DNA from: Excoecaria cochinchinensis
Lineage: Eukaryota; Streptophyta; Magnoliopsida; Malpighiales; Euphorbiaceae
Assembly (NCBI GenBank): GCA_947683425.1
Contig: CANTUQ010000055.1
Location: 4,700,001 to 4,764,000 of the forward strand
DNA: 64,000 nt
Direction: 5' to 3'
Under the pieces are notes generated by a model. That model made no database searches. It was given only the letters and a program-made list of their open reading frames with translations, and was not told where the DNA came from. This document shows positions 35,121 through 46,480 of this stretch, one piece after another; position 1 is the first letter of the stretch, and each line of letters begins with the position of its first letter. Made by a program: the position numbers and the translations under genes.

Positions 35121-35819
35121 TGGGGAAACAATGTACCACATACAATATACACGTATTATGTTCATGCCTCATAAAATATGTCATCATTAGACAATTATAT
35201 TTAGTATCACATTATTGCATAACAATATTACACATATCACATTCTCATTCTTTTATCACAAGTAGTCACTTTATTCATTATTGATTAAACATTCATTATT
35301 CACCTTGCTTGCAATTCATAGACGCAGATAATGGGTATCACATTAGTACTCGGGAGTACCGCAATCACTTTTGTATCCGAAGATACGCACTTTCGCATCA
35401 GTACCTATAAGTACCAAGATAATCAATATGATATAATATATAAGTGAATCCAAGGAGGATTCAATAAGCATTAAGGATTCAAAATGGAATCAGACGCTTT
35501 GGCCGCACCACTTAGACCCAATAGGCATGCCTATCTATCCACTACTCGACTTGCAGGCTAAATTATTAATTCCAGTTAACATTCAGAGTATCCACATAGT
35601 CTCATAGAACAATATCATAGTATATGTTATCTTACATGCACATATGGATTTTCAAACATGTGCATACCTTATCACAAACGTTCCCAATTCATTATACACA
35701 TTTGCACAATTCAAACTCACATATAAATCCAATTAAATGTTGCTAAACTTTATTAAATTCCATTCCATACACTTATATAATATTAGATAATGTTTTAGAA
35801 AGAATTATGCAAAGTTCAA

Positions 35820-36058
35820 GTACCTCACGGTTACAACCAATTAGTTGTGACCATGACATAAGCTCAACTCAAAATAAAATGCATTTCGTAGGTAACTCAT
35901 GGTGGCAACCAAATAGTTTTCCAAAACAGAATGTAAATCACCCGCATCTCATGGTGACAACTAAATAGTTGTGACTGTGACATGAATACGATACAAAAAA
36001 GAATTGAAATCCAATATACCACATGGTGACAACCAAATGGTTGTGACCATGACATATG
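35820..36058 (-). repeat. Array of GTGACAACC/GGTTGTCAC inverted repeats in LTR
   Basis: Four diverged units of about 60-75 bp, each a hairpin such as CATGGTGACAACCAAATGG with its mirrored TTGTGACCATG. It is in the same LTR position as arrays with other cores. Confidence 0.8.
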
Positions 36059-36802
36059 CAAATTTGAGGCAGAATAGGGAATCAAAGGCATTTAACCAAC
36101 TCTTTGCAAACCCTATTTCCAACCCCAAAACTCATGACCATTGAAACTCGTCAAAATGCCATTTTCAACCAATATATCCTTCTAACGAATCACTCAACTA
36201 CGTGTTAACTTGTATATGACACAATTCTCATTATATTTAAACTTCAATTCAAAGAGTTATGGCTATAGGAATACAACTTGTTCCAAAATCCCTCCAACAA
36301 GGTTTTGGTTACATTTACAGGCCCTTTTAATAACATTTGAGTCGTCAAAATAGCAATGCTATTTCTACCTCATTTTAAGGTATATTCAATATAAGTTCAA
36401 TCCAATTATTCTCATTCTTATTAGACTTATACAACTTATTTTAGGACCTAGACATTCCTAATAGGTCAAGACAGAACTTAAATAAATTCCACATTTCAAA
36501 ATTCAATAAGCTTTAAACTAATAAATTTGACATCACTTTTAATCTACCTCAAACCAAACTTTTATAATTCATACATGAACCCTACGGCATACTCACCTTC
36601 ACCTTACACATTCATTCATTCATAAATTACACAACAAAAGTCATGTTTCCGAAAATTAGGTTTCAAGCTTCAACCAATACATAGCAATCAAACTAACATG
36701 TTCAACACATATCATTAATACATATTCAAATTAAGGTAATTATCAATTTAACACGCAATCAGGCAAGTTTCCTAAACCTTTTCTCCTTAGCTCTAATTTT
36801 GC

Positions 36803-36855
36803 TCACTTGGTGCTAGGAAATCCCACCTTTTCCTTTCCTTTGTCTTTCCTTGTTT
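36803..36855 (-). CDS. LTR mini-exon encoding KGKEK-type peptide (putative)
   Basis: The minus strand reads TRKDKGKEKVGFPSTK and stops at 36803-36805. Codons for KGKEK are AAA GGA AAG GAA AAG, different at third positions from other copies. Confidence 0.42.
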
Positions 36856-37428
36856 CTACTACTACAACCATCATCCAATTTCAGAATTGGAAATAAGGGA
36901 TCAATACCAATTTCAATCTCAACTTAGAAACAAGAAAGGAGTAGAAGAAGATGAAGAACAAATAACTAAACCACTTACCTTGATTGCTAGCAATTAAAAT
37001 ACGACTCAGGATTCACTTGACCAAATAAACAAAAATGCAATGGATTAAGTTAGAGAAAAGAAACGAAAGAAGAAAGGAAATTGAAGAAGATCAGCCAAAG
37101 AAGACATGCAGAAATGAAGGTTTTCTCTTTCCTCAAACCCTTATATTGCATGGTCAAAGTGACTTGGCAACGGCAGCTAATGACAACTGGATTCCACCAT
37201 TAAAACCTTAATCAAGCCTAGTTTAATCTAATCTCACTTAGTCCTAATTAATCCCACTTAAACTTAACCATGCACATCTACATAATATTTACTTAAACTT
37301 ATTTATTATATGAAATCAAGTCATCAATTCATTTACTCTTTGGTCAAAATTGACAAACTCAAAATTAAACTTACCCAGTTACCCTAATTATGCTAAATTA
37401 CTACCAGCGTACAATTCAGGCCACTACA

Positions 37429-37519
37429 GTACCCTCACCTATTTTAATGATCAGGTCTAGTTTGCCAATGGTATGTGTTAAAAGACTTGTTTGAGAACAA
37501 ATATGTGGCCTTCACCTGC
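37429..37519. other. 91-bp spacer between two LTRs
   Basis: Unassigned. It may be a remnant of the sequence into which the flanking LTRs inserted. No matching 5-bp flanks found. Confidence 0.3.
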
Positions 37520-37888
37520 TGTGATGCCCCAATGCTCCTCGGGAGGAACATCGGGTTGCTACGTAAGAAAGCACAAGCAAACATGCAAATAACTGAAGCG
37601 AAAGCTTACAAAATAATCGAACATAAGTGGAAGCATTCAGGAACAAAATATAACTATACTTGCATTTCAGAACTTATAAAGCATACAAATACAAAATCAA
37701 TACATTAACAAGTATCAAAATTTCAAGCCTTACAAGACGATTACAAAACGCTATACAGGAGTCCTATACAAAAAGGGAAAGCATAACTAATACAAAAGAA
37801 TCACTTCAAGACAACTCCTAGTGGCCAGCAGATGGGGACTCTTGCTCGGAACGGAACCTGTAAACCTACGCGAAAACAAACATCTGTG

Positions 37889-37906
37889 CTAAACGATAAC
37901 GCTTAG
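37889..37906 (-). promoter_or_regulatory. LTR hairpin
   Basis: Minus strand: CTAAGCG-TTAT-CGTTTAG, one G-U pair. The second stem is degenerate (CACAG...). Confidence 0.6.
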
Positions 37907-38597
37907 TGGGGATGAACAGAAATAAAGGACTTTCAAAGAAATCACAACAAAATATAACACATGCATAGCAGTAACAGATACTCGAATCAAGATCCAGTAG
38001 CTCATCATATACATAATAGGCTAGAAAGTACAATACTTAAAGTCAAGCAGATTCAGAAGCAATAACAATTGCTAACATTCAGGAGTAACAGGATATACAA
38101 TTGCCACTATCAGGAGTATACAGAACATATAACCAAACCCAGTTTTACATATAGCTATACATTCAAATGAACAATTAGTCTGAGTTACAAAGATGGTGGA
38201 TACGGGTAAATGAATACTGGCGAGTAGTATCAGAAGACCGAAGTCTAAAAGCTTAAATACAGAAGACCGAAGTCTAGTTTTCAGAAGATCGAAGTCTAAA
38301 CTTTAACCCATGCAGGTCAACAGAAGCAGCTGCAAAATTCTAGCCCTTAATAAGCATGCTTATCTATCCACTACCTTGTCCGATCAGGCTGACAAATAAC
38401 TCAATTAACCAAACTTCTACTCATGTACTTAAGCACGATCAACTTTAATCAATTCATGTACATGTCAAGTAATCCATCATAATAACATAACTTTTAGCAT
38501 ATAACAATCCTAATTAAATGATATTAACTAGTTAAAAATCATGCTCATACTCATGCATAACATTTATAAGTGAATAATAAAACAAGTGCAAGAACAG

Positions 38598-38748
38598 GGT
38601 ACCTCACGGTCACAACCACTTGGTTGTTATCGTGACATACCTCACACAACCACTTTGGTTGTCACCGTGACATACAACACACACCTCGAATAGAAGCATT
38701 TCTTGCATACCTCACGGTCACCACCACTTGGTTGTCACCATGACCTAT
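38598..38748 (-). repeat. Array of GTCACGGTGACAACC-type inverted repeats in LTR
   Basis: Three hairpins, for example CTCACGGTCACAACCACTTG paired with GGTTGTTATCGTGAC. It uses the same core as the 60090-60510 array. Confidence 0.8.
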
Positions 38749-39159
38749 GCAAGAATGTAAAAAACATAAATGCATCAACTGTTCCACAACTCAACTCAAA
38801 AGTTAAAATTGACCAATATACCTCCAAACTATGCACATGCATATATCAAAGACTTGCCAAACAATATGCCAATAACATTTCAAGGCTCTAAATCAATATA
38901 TAACATATAATTGTATACCAATATCAAGCAAAAATAAGACTAACTACTCATGAACACATGCCCCTCAAAAGCACAACAATCATGCTCAACAATCACACTC
39001 AAAATAGGTCTAAGATTATCAATATTCCGACTATAACACATGCATATACATAATTCTAACTCATATATCAACATGCACCCAAAATACACAATTCAAAACA
39101 CATGCACAACTATAGAGCACACGATCCCAACCTCTTGAAGCAGCCGAACACTTCCAAAA

Positions 39160-39200
39160 TTAGACTTTGTCCTTGCCCATTTCAATCCTTCTTCTATCCT
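39160..39200 (-). CDS. LTR mini-exon, diverged KGKEK variant (putative)
   Basis: The minus strand reads RIEMGKDKV and stops at 39160-39162. It holds the same position and charge pattern as the other copies, but the first Lys is Met and Glu is Asp. Confidence 0.28.
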
Positions 39201-39732
39201 CGACTTCTTATAATACCTAAATAACACAATCCCTTAATCCAAGTTCTCAAACAATAACCACAAAGAAAAGGGTAGAAGCAGAAATTCAAACCAAATACAC
39301 TTACCTTTCAAGTTTAATTCTTGATTAAACTCTTCAATCAATCCAATATGCAGAAATTAACCCACAAACCAAACAAAACTCAAAGAAAGAAGAGTGGAGA
39401 GAAAGGAAACTGAGAGAAAGAGAGGGAAAGAGAGCTAACTTTGCATGCAATCCTAATTGGGACAGAAAACTCAACTAACAATCCCTTATATTGCATGAAC
39501 AATCCATGTGGCACTCCCTTACAAAGCCACATGTCACACATAACTACTTGTCTACTAACATGCAAAGTTACACTTAAAGTCCATGTCAATTATCCCTCTA
39601 AGTCCCTCAAATCCACTTCCTCCTTCACTCAACTAACACTTCATTCAATTAAGTCCTTACTAATACTTAAACTTGCACAAATAAAGAAATTTACACTACC
39701 AATCCTACTAGGGTACAAATCGGGTCGTTACA

Positions 39733-39880
39733 ACTCTCTCCTCCTAAAGAAATTTCGTCCTCGAAATTTTACCTGATATCAAATAGATAACAATACTCTA
39801 TCAAAGCAGAACTCATACAGATCAAACTTAAACAAATAGAAACTTACCAAAAGGACCCGCTTGATCATCTTCTTTTTCTC
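39733..39880 (-). mobile_element. Polypurine tract and last bases of a chromovirus body
   Basis: ACTCTCTCCTCCT (complement AGGAGGAGAGAGT) adjoins the LTR, and AATTTCGTCCTCGAAATT (39752-39769) is the conserved pre-PPT palindrome. Beyond roughly 39880 the chromovirus sequence cannot be followed. Confidence 0.7.
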
Positions 39881-40380
39881 TAACCATGGTGAAACACCGA
39901 GTTTCTAAGTCTTCAATGATATTTTTGATTGGGTTGTCAGAGTCATCAAGCCCGTAAAAGGTTTCTGGGATGAAGAGGTCATGAACTAAAGCACTATTTA
40001 GGACTGAGACGAGCCAAAGGAGATTGTTACTGAGAAGCTGTTAGCCACTAGGATAAAAGGCAAAGAGAAAGTAGAAGCAGAAGGACCAGTGACTGACTTC
40101 TAGAAGTAAGAGTAGACGATTTCACCGGTGGTTGTTAAAGAGCTACCAAAGAGCAAAGAAGTTACTGAACCGTCGATGGAGAAAGAAGATGTTAGTTATT
40201 TAGTTTTTTTCTCCAAAACTATTTAATAATGATGTTTCCAGTTCTGACGTTATTGATAAGATGAATGATTTTACTTACTTGTGTAACGTTTCTCACAATT
40301 TCACTATGCATAATCACAAATATGAATAATTCATATTTGATATTTATTCAATTAATGCTACTCCATTTAATCTTGAAGCT
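39881..40380. other. Degenerate sequence before the Tat pol remnant
   Basis: No domain recognised. It is possibly broken Tat gag/pol linker on the plus strand (for example LPKSKEVTEPSMEKEDVSY near 40140). The boundary with the chromovirus fragment is unclear. Confidence 0.35.
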
Positions 40381-41940
40381 TTGGAAAACTCAGGGTACAA
40401 TCAGATTCTTAACAAGATAGCTGATCGGATCCAGACGGCTTTCATCATTGAGTGGGGAATATTTGCCTATAGAGTTATACCATTTGGGTTAAAGAATGCA
40501 GGCACAACCTATCATAGGATGGCTACTAGGATCCTCAATGACTTGATCCATAAGGAAGTGGAGGTATATGTCGATGATAGAATGATCAAGTTGGCCACTA
40601 GAGAAGGCCACTATGAAGCTCAAGAGAGTTCTTTCAGAGGATCAACAAGTACAATTTGTAGTTGAACCCTAAGAAGTGCATTTTTGGGGTTACCTCAAGA
40701 AATCTGTTAGGACACGTGGTCAGTCAAAGAGGGATTGAGATCGACCTGGACAAAGTCAAAGCCATCAGGGAAATGCCAGTTCCTCAAAAAGAGAAGGATG
40801 TAAGGAGCTTTTTGGTTAAGCACTAATATGTCAGCAGGTTCATCGCCAAGCTCACTTCAATCTGTGAGCCGATCTTCAAGCTGCTCAGAAAAGACCAGCC
40901 TATAGTATGGAATGAAGACTGTCAGAAGGATTTTAATACCATTAGAGAATTCTTACTGAATCCCCCAGTTCTGAGGCCACCCCAACCAGTCAAACCATTG
41001 ATCCTGTACCAAACCATAGAGGATAGTTCTGTAGATGCCATGATGGCTCAAGAGGATGAATTCAGAGTACAATTTGCAATCTATTCCCTCAGTAAGAAGT
41101 TCCTTTCTTATGAAGTCAAATATGCTGAAGTCCAAAAGATTTGCCTAGTAGTGATATGGGCCTCTAAGAAGTTCAGAAACTACTTCCACTCTTACAAGGT
41201 ACAAACAGTTGTAAAAGAGAACCCTCTTAGGTACCTGCGGGAAGCTCCATCTTTGTTAGGAAAAATGGGAAGATGGCTGCTATTACTACAAGAATTTGAT
41301 GTGGAATATGTCACCTGGAGGACCATTAAGGGACGTGCAGTAGCAGAGTTTTTAGTAGAACACCCCATTAAAGGAGATTCATTTAAGTTTAACTTTTTGG
41401 ACGAGGACGTTGCGGCCATTACAGTACAAGGTTGGCGATTAAACTTTGATCGAGTAGTAAATAACAAGGGGGCAGGAGTAGGAGTCATTCTAATGACCCC
41501 AGATGATGAAAAACTGCCCCTAGCAAAGAAATTGAGACACAAGGCTACTAAAAATGAAGTCGAATACAAAGCGTGCACTTTCGGGTTAGAGGCCTTGATA
41601 GCCATGGGGGCAAAGAGTGTAGAAGTATTCAGAGATTCGTCACTAGTGATCAATCAGATTCGGGGTGAATGGGCTGTGAAGGAAGAGCGACTCATACCGT
41701 ATGAGAAACATCTGAAGGGTCTGAGCAGTCAGTTTGAGACATGCACTTTCCACTTGTCCCGAGAGATAAAAATTAGTTAGCCGATGTGCTCGCAACTTTA
41801 GTATCAAAATGGGAAGGCCCGTTTGTCCTCAAGAAGCTATTGTCCAAGGGAGTAGCGATTCTAGCAGATAGTAAGGGAAATGCATTCAAAGAGCCGATCT
41901 TCATCGATAGACTCAAGAGGTTCCATGGCTAAAGACATAA
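40381..41940 (+). pseudogene. Tat-lineage pol remnant: RT, RNase H, second RNase H, end of integrase
   Basis: Plus-strand pol of a Tat-type Ty3/gypsy element. RT: FIIEWGIFAYRVIPFGLKNA and YVDD (40480-40580). The RT end and connection (CIFGVTS, LLGHVVSQRGIEID) follow in another frame, with a stop near 40826. RNase H: 41000-41300 (AIYSLSKKFLSYEVKYAEVQ). A second, archaeal-like RNase H lies at about 41420-41790 (WRLNFDRVVNNKGAGVGVIL, EVEYKACTFGLEAL, DSSLVINQIRGEW); this dual arrangement is a known Tat feature. After WEGP near 41810 the text reads FVLKKLLSKG...VDRLKRFHG-like to a stop at 41930: the integrase C-terminal end. The zinc finger and catalytic core are therefore deleted. Several stops make it non-functional. 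Confidence 0.9.
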
Positions 41941-42202
41941 AGATCAAAAGAAGAGAATAAATGCCCTGCGGGTCGAAAACCAAAAAAAGGCGGCTTTGCT
42001 AAAATTGGGCGCCTCTTCAGGGGAAAACCAAAAAAATGCACCCTGGGAAAAAATTAGAGACTTGAGAGAAAATGGCCAATCAAGAAAACCCGAGAGGGTT
42101 GATTGTTAATAGGAGTTCGATGCTATTAAGATCTACTCTGAGATTAGATATAGTTTTACATTGTAAATCTATTGTTAAATGATGATCATGTGTGGTGAAA
42201 TC
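41941..42202 (+). other. Tat post-pol region
   Basis: Non-coding sequence with a repeated GAAAACCAAAAAAA/GCG phrase (about 41978 and 42021), typical in style of Tat linker sequence between pol and the 3' LTR. Confidence 0.45.
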
Positions 42203-43405
42203 ATTCAAAATGTACACAATTTTGCAAAAAGGATTAAGACAGAAACCATTCAAATTATATGTTCATTATTTTTCAGTTCTTTTGTAAAAGGAAAGACTTC
42301 GTTCACTATAAAATTCATGCAAATCTAAACTATACTATGTTGCTGCTCTCGCCCGCCAAATGTCTAAGCCAGTGGGTCCTATTGTCGATTGCGGGGCTAA
42401 GCGCCCATCTCTTGCAGGCACTAGTAAAAGTAGTGGACCAATCCCTGATGGAAGGTATGATGGTCTTCATCGGCAGTCTTGGCCAAAGTTTGTGATATCT
42501 AGAAGTAAAGGCCAAAGATAATACGCTGCCCTGAACTGATAAAGTGAGCCTCACAACATCCTGAGTCATCCCCAACTAGCGGGCACAACGGCAACTGATG
42601 TAAAAGGTGGCCTCATGAAGCCCCCACAATGGGACACACCCTGAAGAGCCGTCGATGGTCACAACAAAAAGGGGGATCCAGGGGCTCATAAAACTGATAT
42701 ACTCGTCTGCCAACTCACTAAGACTGAAAACACCCTCACCGGTAGAGGCAAAAGAGTACAGCCATTATCAGGGAAGAAAATGCCTCAGCGAATACTGGCT
42801 AGTCACCTAGTTTCAAAATGTACACAATTTTGCAAAAAGGATTAAGACAGAAACCATTCAAATCATATGTTAATTATTTTCCAGTTCTTTTGTAAAAAGA
42901 AAGACATCGTTCACTATAGAATGCATGCAAATCTAAACTATACTATGTTGCTGCTCTCACCGGCCAAATGTCTAAGCCAGTGGGTCCTATTATCGACTAC
43001 GGGGCTAAGCGCCCATCTCCTGTACGCACTAGTAGAAGCAGTGGACCAATCCCTAATGGAAGGTATGATGGTCTTCACCGGCAGCCTTGCCCAAAGCCTA
43101 TGATATCTAGAAGTAAAGGCCGAAGATAATACTTCACCCTGAAAAGATAAAGGGAACCTCATTAAATCCTGAGTCATCCCCAACTAGCGTGCACAACGGG
43201 CAGTCATGTAGAAGGTGACCACATAAAGCCCGTACAATGGGATACACCCTGAAGAGCTATCGATGGTCATAGCAAAGAGGGGGATCCAGGGGCTCATAAA
43301 ACTGATATACTCATCTGCTAACTCACTAAGACTGACAACACACAGCCATTGTTGTGGAAGAAAATGCCTCAGCGAATACTGGCCGATCACCCTAGGAGGG
43401 GGCTC
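42203..43405. repeat. 608-bp tandem duplication
   Basis: Copy 1 is about 42203-42810 and copy 2 about 42811-43405. TGTACACAATTTTGCAAAAA starts at 42211 and again at 42819 (offset 608). Copy 2 lacks about 20 bp present in copy 1 (near 42735). It duplicates the C-terminal end of the antisense ORF; the similar plus-strand frames in both copies are shadows. Confidence 0.92.
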
Positions 43406-43454
43406 TGATAGCAGTTTCAACTTCTCCTTCAACATACCTAATGGACATAAAAAT

Positions 43455-43489
<35 letters not shown>

Positions 43490-44253
43490 CCACTGGAATG
43501 GGTAGGGTCCACTCTAGGAAAAAATAAGCCATAAGGTTATATTAAAATCTGAAAGGACGCATTTCCCGCTAAGAAAAGCTAGTGCGAAAATCCATAAGGG
43601 AGGCACTACCTTTTAAAATAATGACATCCTTGGAATAATAGGGGGCTCCTGGTGAAGGCAACAGAGGGGTCAGTACGGACAGAATCAAAGCTTAAAATAG
43701 TCTCAGCAAGGATCAGTGGAAAATGGGTCACTCCGCGATGAAAACCATCTACTATCGTAAATAATTGGAGATCACCAGTCAGATCCATTGAGGTCACAGT
43801 CAGATATCTCATGAGGTAAAATAAAAATATGACACCGGCCTAGTATGGGGGAACATCAGAGAAACGCTCCAGCGCCTCGATAAGAGGTCCTAGAGCAAAG
43901 GTAGGGCCCTGAGGGACTAGTTTGGCCGCAACGGGTGGAGGTATACCCAAAGCTAATGCAACATCCCTCACATGAATCAAACCACATGTCGGGATGCAAG
44001 GCAGCATGACAGGGTGGAACCTCACCCCGATGATCGAGGCAAACTCCTCAGGCAAGGCACCTAATTCTTCGTAGGTAAATATAAAGAAGTGGAAACGAGG
44101 GTCCCAAAAGCGGGTTGCAGCTAGTAGAAGGTTCTGGTCCACTCTAATTCTCCTCAGAAATCTTAGATTAGGATAAGGGGCTAAAGTGGTGTTTTCCCAA
44201 GTTTGGGAGTCATTTAGAATTCGGTGTATCTTACTAAGTATAAGGGATGACAT
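42938..44253 (-). pseudogene. Antisense plant-mobile-domain-like ORF of the Tat element
   Basis: It runs opposite to pol. From ATG at 44251-44253 the frame encodes LLLAATRFWDPRFHFFIF, YEELGALPEEFASIIGVRF and a Pro-rich middle to a stop at 43840-43842. It continues in the same frame (RYLTVTSMDLTGDLQLFTIV) to 43606. After a gap, 43435-42938 encodes LADEYISFMSPWIPLF and YMTARCAR, an in-frame TAG at 43184-43186, then LGMTQD and a W/R-rich tail. The FWDP...F/Y-E-L...EEFA-IIG pattern and the (R)-Q-LG--QD tail match the plant mobile domain of MULE/Tat proteins. Extra antisense ORFs downstream of pol are known in some Tat elements; their role is not known. Its C-terminal third lies in the tandem duplication. 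Confidence 0.72.
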
Positions 44254-45476
44254 TTTTTCGAAAGTTTTTGGGCAAAAACTAAATATAAATGAAGAAAAGG
44301 AAAAAAGAAAAAGAAGAAAAACCTGGATAAGGAGTTTTGGTTAAAGTCCAAAGAGATGAATGCATGAAAAGATGGGATATTTAAAGGAATTCATGGCGGA
44401 CTGGCTGCCCGTTGATCAGTCTTCAAATGGGAAGCCCATCGGTCAACTGGTTGACTACCTGGGGATCTCTTCTCTTACACATTCTATTCATTTCATGCGC
44501 ATAAATAATTTACACGTATTTTTTGCCATGTTTTTAATTTTATAGAAAAGTGTATCATGCATGGAAATCGGGGGCAAAAATACTCAGGAAGTATTTTGTT
44601 TTCAAAAACTTGAGAAAAGGTGGGAAAAAGAGAAAAATAGAAAAGAAACATGGGAATTTGAAACGATCGACGGGATGCCCGTCGCTCGATCTTTCGAAGG
44701 GGTGCCCATCGGTCAGCAAATTCTATAAAAGGACATGCATAATCATATATCCTCAGCTTTTCCTCTTCTTCCTTTCTTCTTCTTCCCTCTCTCTCGCAAA
44801 ACGACGTGACCATTTGATTTTTCCTCATTTTTTCAGTCATTTTTCACCCGTTTTGCGCACAACTTGTGCCAAAATGATCCTCGCATCACCACTCACGTGT
44901 ACGACTAATATTTTTGCAGTTTTTTTCAAGTCAGTCAACTTCGTCGACTACCAGGTTGGTTTTACTACATTTTTCCTCTTCTTTTCACTTCTTTTTACTT
45001 AATTTTTGTTCTAAATGCATGACATATTATATGCTTCAAATTATAGGATGAATTTTGCCTTTTTATTTTCTGCATTTTGGGGACCCTATACATTGACAAC
45101 CAAAATACAAATGGATAATGAAATAATGAAATAATAATAAATGGCACATAAATATAGTACTTGGAAATATGCCCTGTATGACTGATGATTAGGAAATCGA
45201 ACTAGACTAAATTGTCGAATAACTGGTCATCATTGTGACAATAAAATTGTTGCTTAGGGCTTAAGGCCTATCCCTTTATTTTTGTTTTCATGCAGGAAGT
45301 TGGGCACATCCTTGCCAGGATGCTTCCCAAAATTTTTAGTAGGCACATTTTAGCCGAAATGCTTCCGAAATTTTCATAAATTTTAAAACTGTGCTTAACT
45401 TACTATGATACAAAACTAACTTTTACTCTTACGCAACATCCCTTAGGATCACCCTGATCCTCAGGGTCTTGAGTGG
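44254..45476. other. Tat non-coding region with hairpins and a TATA box
   Basis: No gene. Two hairpin clusters, GACTGGCTGCCCGTTGATCAG at about 44399 and GATCGACGGG-ATG-CCCGTCGCTCGATC at 44665-44691, precede a TATA box (CTATAAAAGG, 44723-44732) and a pyrimidine-rich stretch. This resembles an LTR promoter. Confidence 0.5.
44640..44732 (+). promoter_or_regulatory. Hairpin pair and TATA box, putative Tat promoter
   Basis: GATCGACGGG/CCCGTCG(C)TCGATC inverted repeat, a second GGGGTGCCCATCGGTC unit, and CTATAAAAGG about 35 bp later, followed by a C/T-rich initiator-like region. Confidence 0.5.
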
Positions 45477-46130
45477 ATGAGTGATGATAGTAGGGAGAGG
45501 TTCTGGGCCTTAGCACGCATACATTTCCGTGCTATACGCTTTATTTCCAGGCCTTTTTTGCAGAGCATGGGGATGTTAAAGAAGGTCGATGCACTCATAG
45601 GGGCAGCAGCATGGACGGAGTTCCTCTGGCCCTCCTTTAAGACCCACCCAGAGGTTGCTAGAGAGTTCCTTGCTACCCCCTACTATAGGGGATTTTAAAG
45701 GTCAGACTCTGAGGAGGGGGTCATCGAGTTCTGGGTCAAAGGGCACCACTATAATATCATGCGCCAGGTTTTTGAGTAGGCCATGGGGCTTCCTCACAAG
45801 GAGGATGTGATGATACCGCAAAGAGCCATTTGAAGGTTATATTAGGAGGCTATCGCCATGCCGGGGGTACCTTATGACCATGACATGGTGAAGAGTATGG
45901 TACTCTCATCTTAGGCATTACGCTACATACACAGGATTCTCTCCAGTTCATACTTGGGTCAGAAGGCAACCCGGGGTCTGTGAACGGGGTCGAGATATAG
46001 AGCTTATGGGTGATGGTGGCAGGCCGGCACCTTAATATTAGCCATGAGATAGTGGCTAATCTAGTTAGAGTCGCACAGGGGACAACCCCTACTGTAATGC
46101 GCGCTGAACCCCGGGGTGCCCCGAAAACTC
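45477..46130 (+). pseudogene. Athila/Tat-type accessory ORF remnant (putative plant transposon protein)
   Basis: A 73-residue open stretch (SMGMLKKVDALIGAAAWTEF, HPEVAREFLATPYYRGF) followed, across several stops, by EFWVKGHHYNIMRQVFE, AMGLPHKEDVMIP and ALRYIHRILSSSYLGQK. This order (REF...F.V.G....LGLP...RILA..L.G) is like the conserved region of Athila ORF1-type / putative plant transposon proteins. At least five stops. Assignment is by pattern only; the function of the family is poorly known. Confidence 0.45.
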
Positions 46131-46480
46131 GCTTTTAGGGTTTTTGAGAGAGGTTCATTAAAACTTGTAACGAATTACAAGTGCATCTATGTTGGGCAAC
46201 AAGGAGGTTTCTTGGAGTCGCCACCCAATAGAAAATTGGGACAGGTCGTCTTGCCTCAGCGAGCCTAAGACGGCGCATATATATCCATTTTGGGCAAGCC
46301 AAAGGGATCTTGGAGGCCTCATCCCAATAGAACATTGGAATGATCCTCTAACCCCGTGGAGCCTAGGATCATTCGAGTTGGGCCTTTTGGTGGGCCACAA
46401 GAGATATTTTGGAGGCCTCATCCGAATGAAACATTGAGATGGTCCTCTAACCTCGTTGAGCCTAAGACCAGAGTCCGTAA
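46096..46480. repeat. Dispersed Tat non-coding block, copy 2
   Basis: GAACCCCGGGG, ACTTGTAACGAATTACAAGTG, GGAGTCGCCACCCAATAGAA and CATTGGAATGATCCTCTAACC recur at 48416-48700 in the same order and strand, about 2345 bp apart, and more distantly at 24896-25190. Confidence 0.75.

Larger units (their letters stand above)
35085..37428 (-). mobile_element. LTR, minus orientation, 3' end truncated
   Basis: The right end ...GGCCACTACA (complement TGTAGTGGCC) is clear. The left end is uncertain, because only about 20-60 bp remain after the hairpin at 35103-35120, where relatives have more than 300. Modules: hairpin, TAGGCATGCCTA at 35522-35533, inverted-repeat array 35820-36058, mini-exon 36803-36855, donor GTAAGT near 36976. 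It is related to the LTRs at 37520-39732 and 59583-61857 (shared GTGACAACCA...GGTTGTGACC arrays). Confidence 0.75.
37520..39732 (-). mobile_element. 3' LTR of a minus-strand chromovirus, 2213 bp
   Basis: Left end TGTGATGCCCC, right end GGGTCGTTACA, directly followed by a polypurine tract on the minus strand. It is therefore the 3' LTR of an element whose body is almost wholly lost. Modules: hairpin 37889-37906, palindrome TAAGCATGCTTA 38351-38362, inverted-repeat array 38598-38748, degenerate mini-exon 39160-39200, donor GTAAGT near 39304. Confidence 0.85.

Noticed and set aside
42259..43103. A pair of similar 78-residue plus-strand frames (42259 and 42867) considered as a duplicated gene
   Set aside because: They are similar only because of the 608-bp tandem duplication; the opposite strand carries the recognisable plant-mobile-domain tail.
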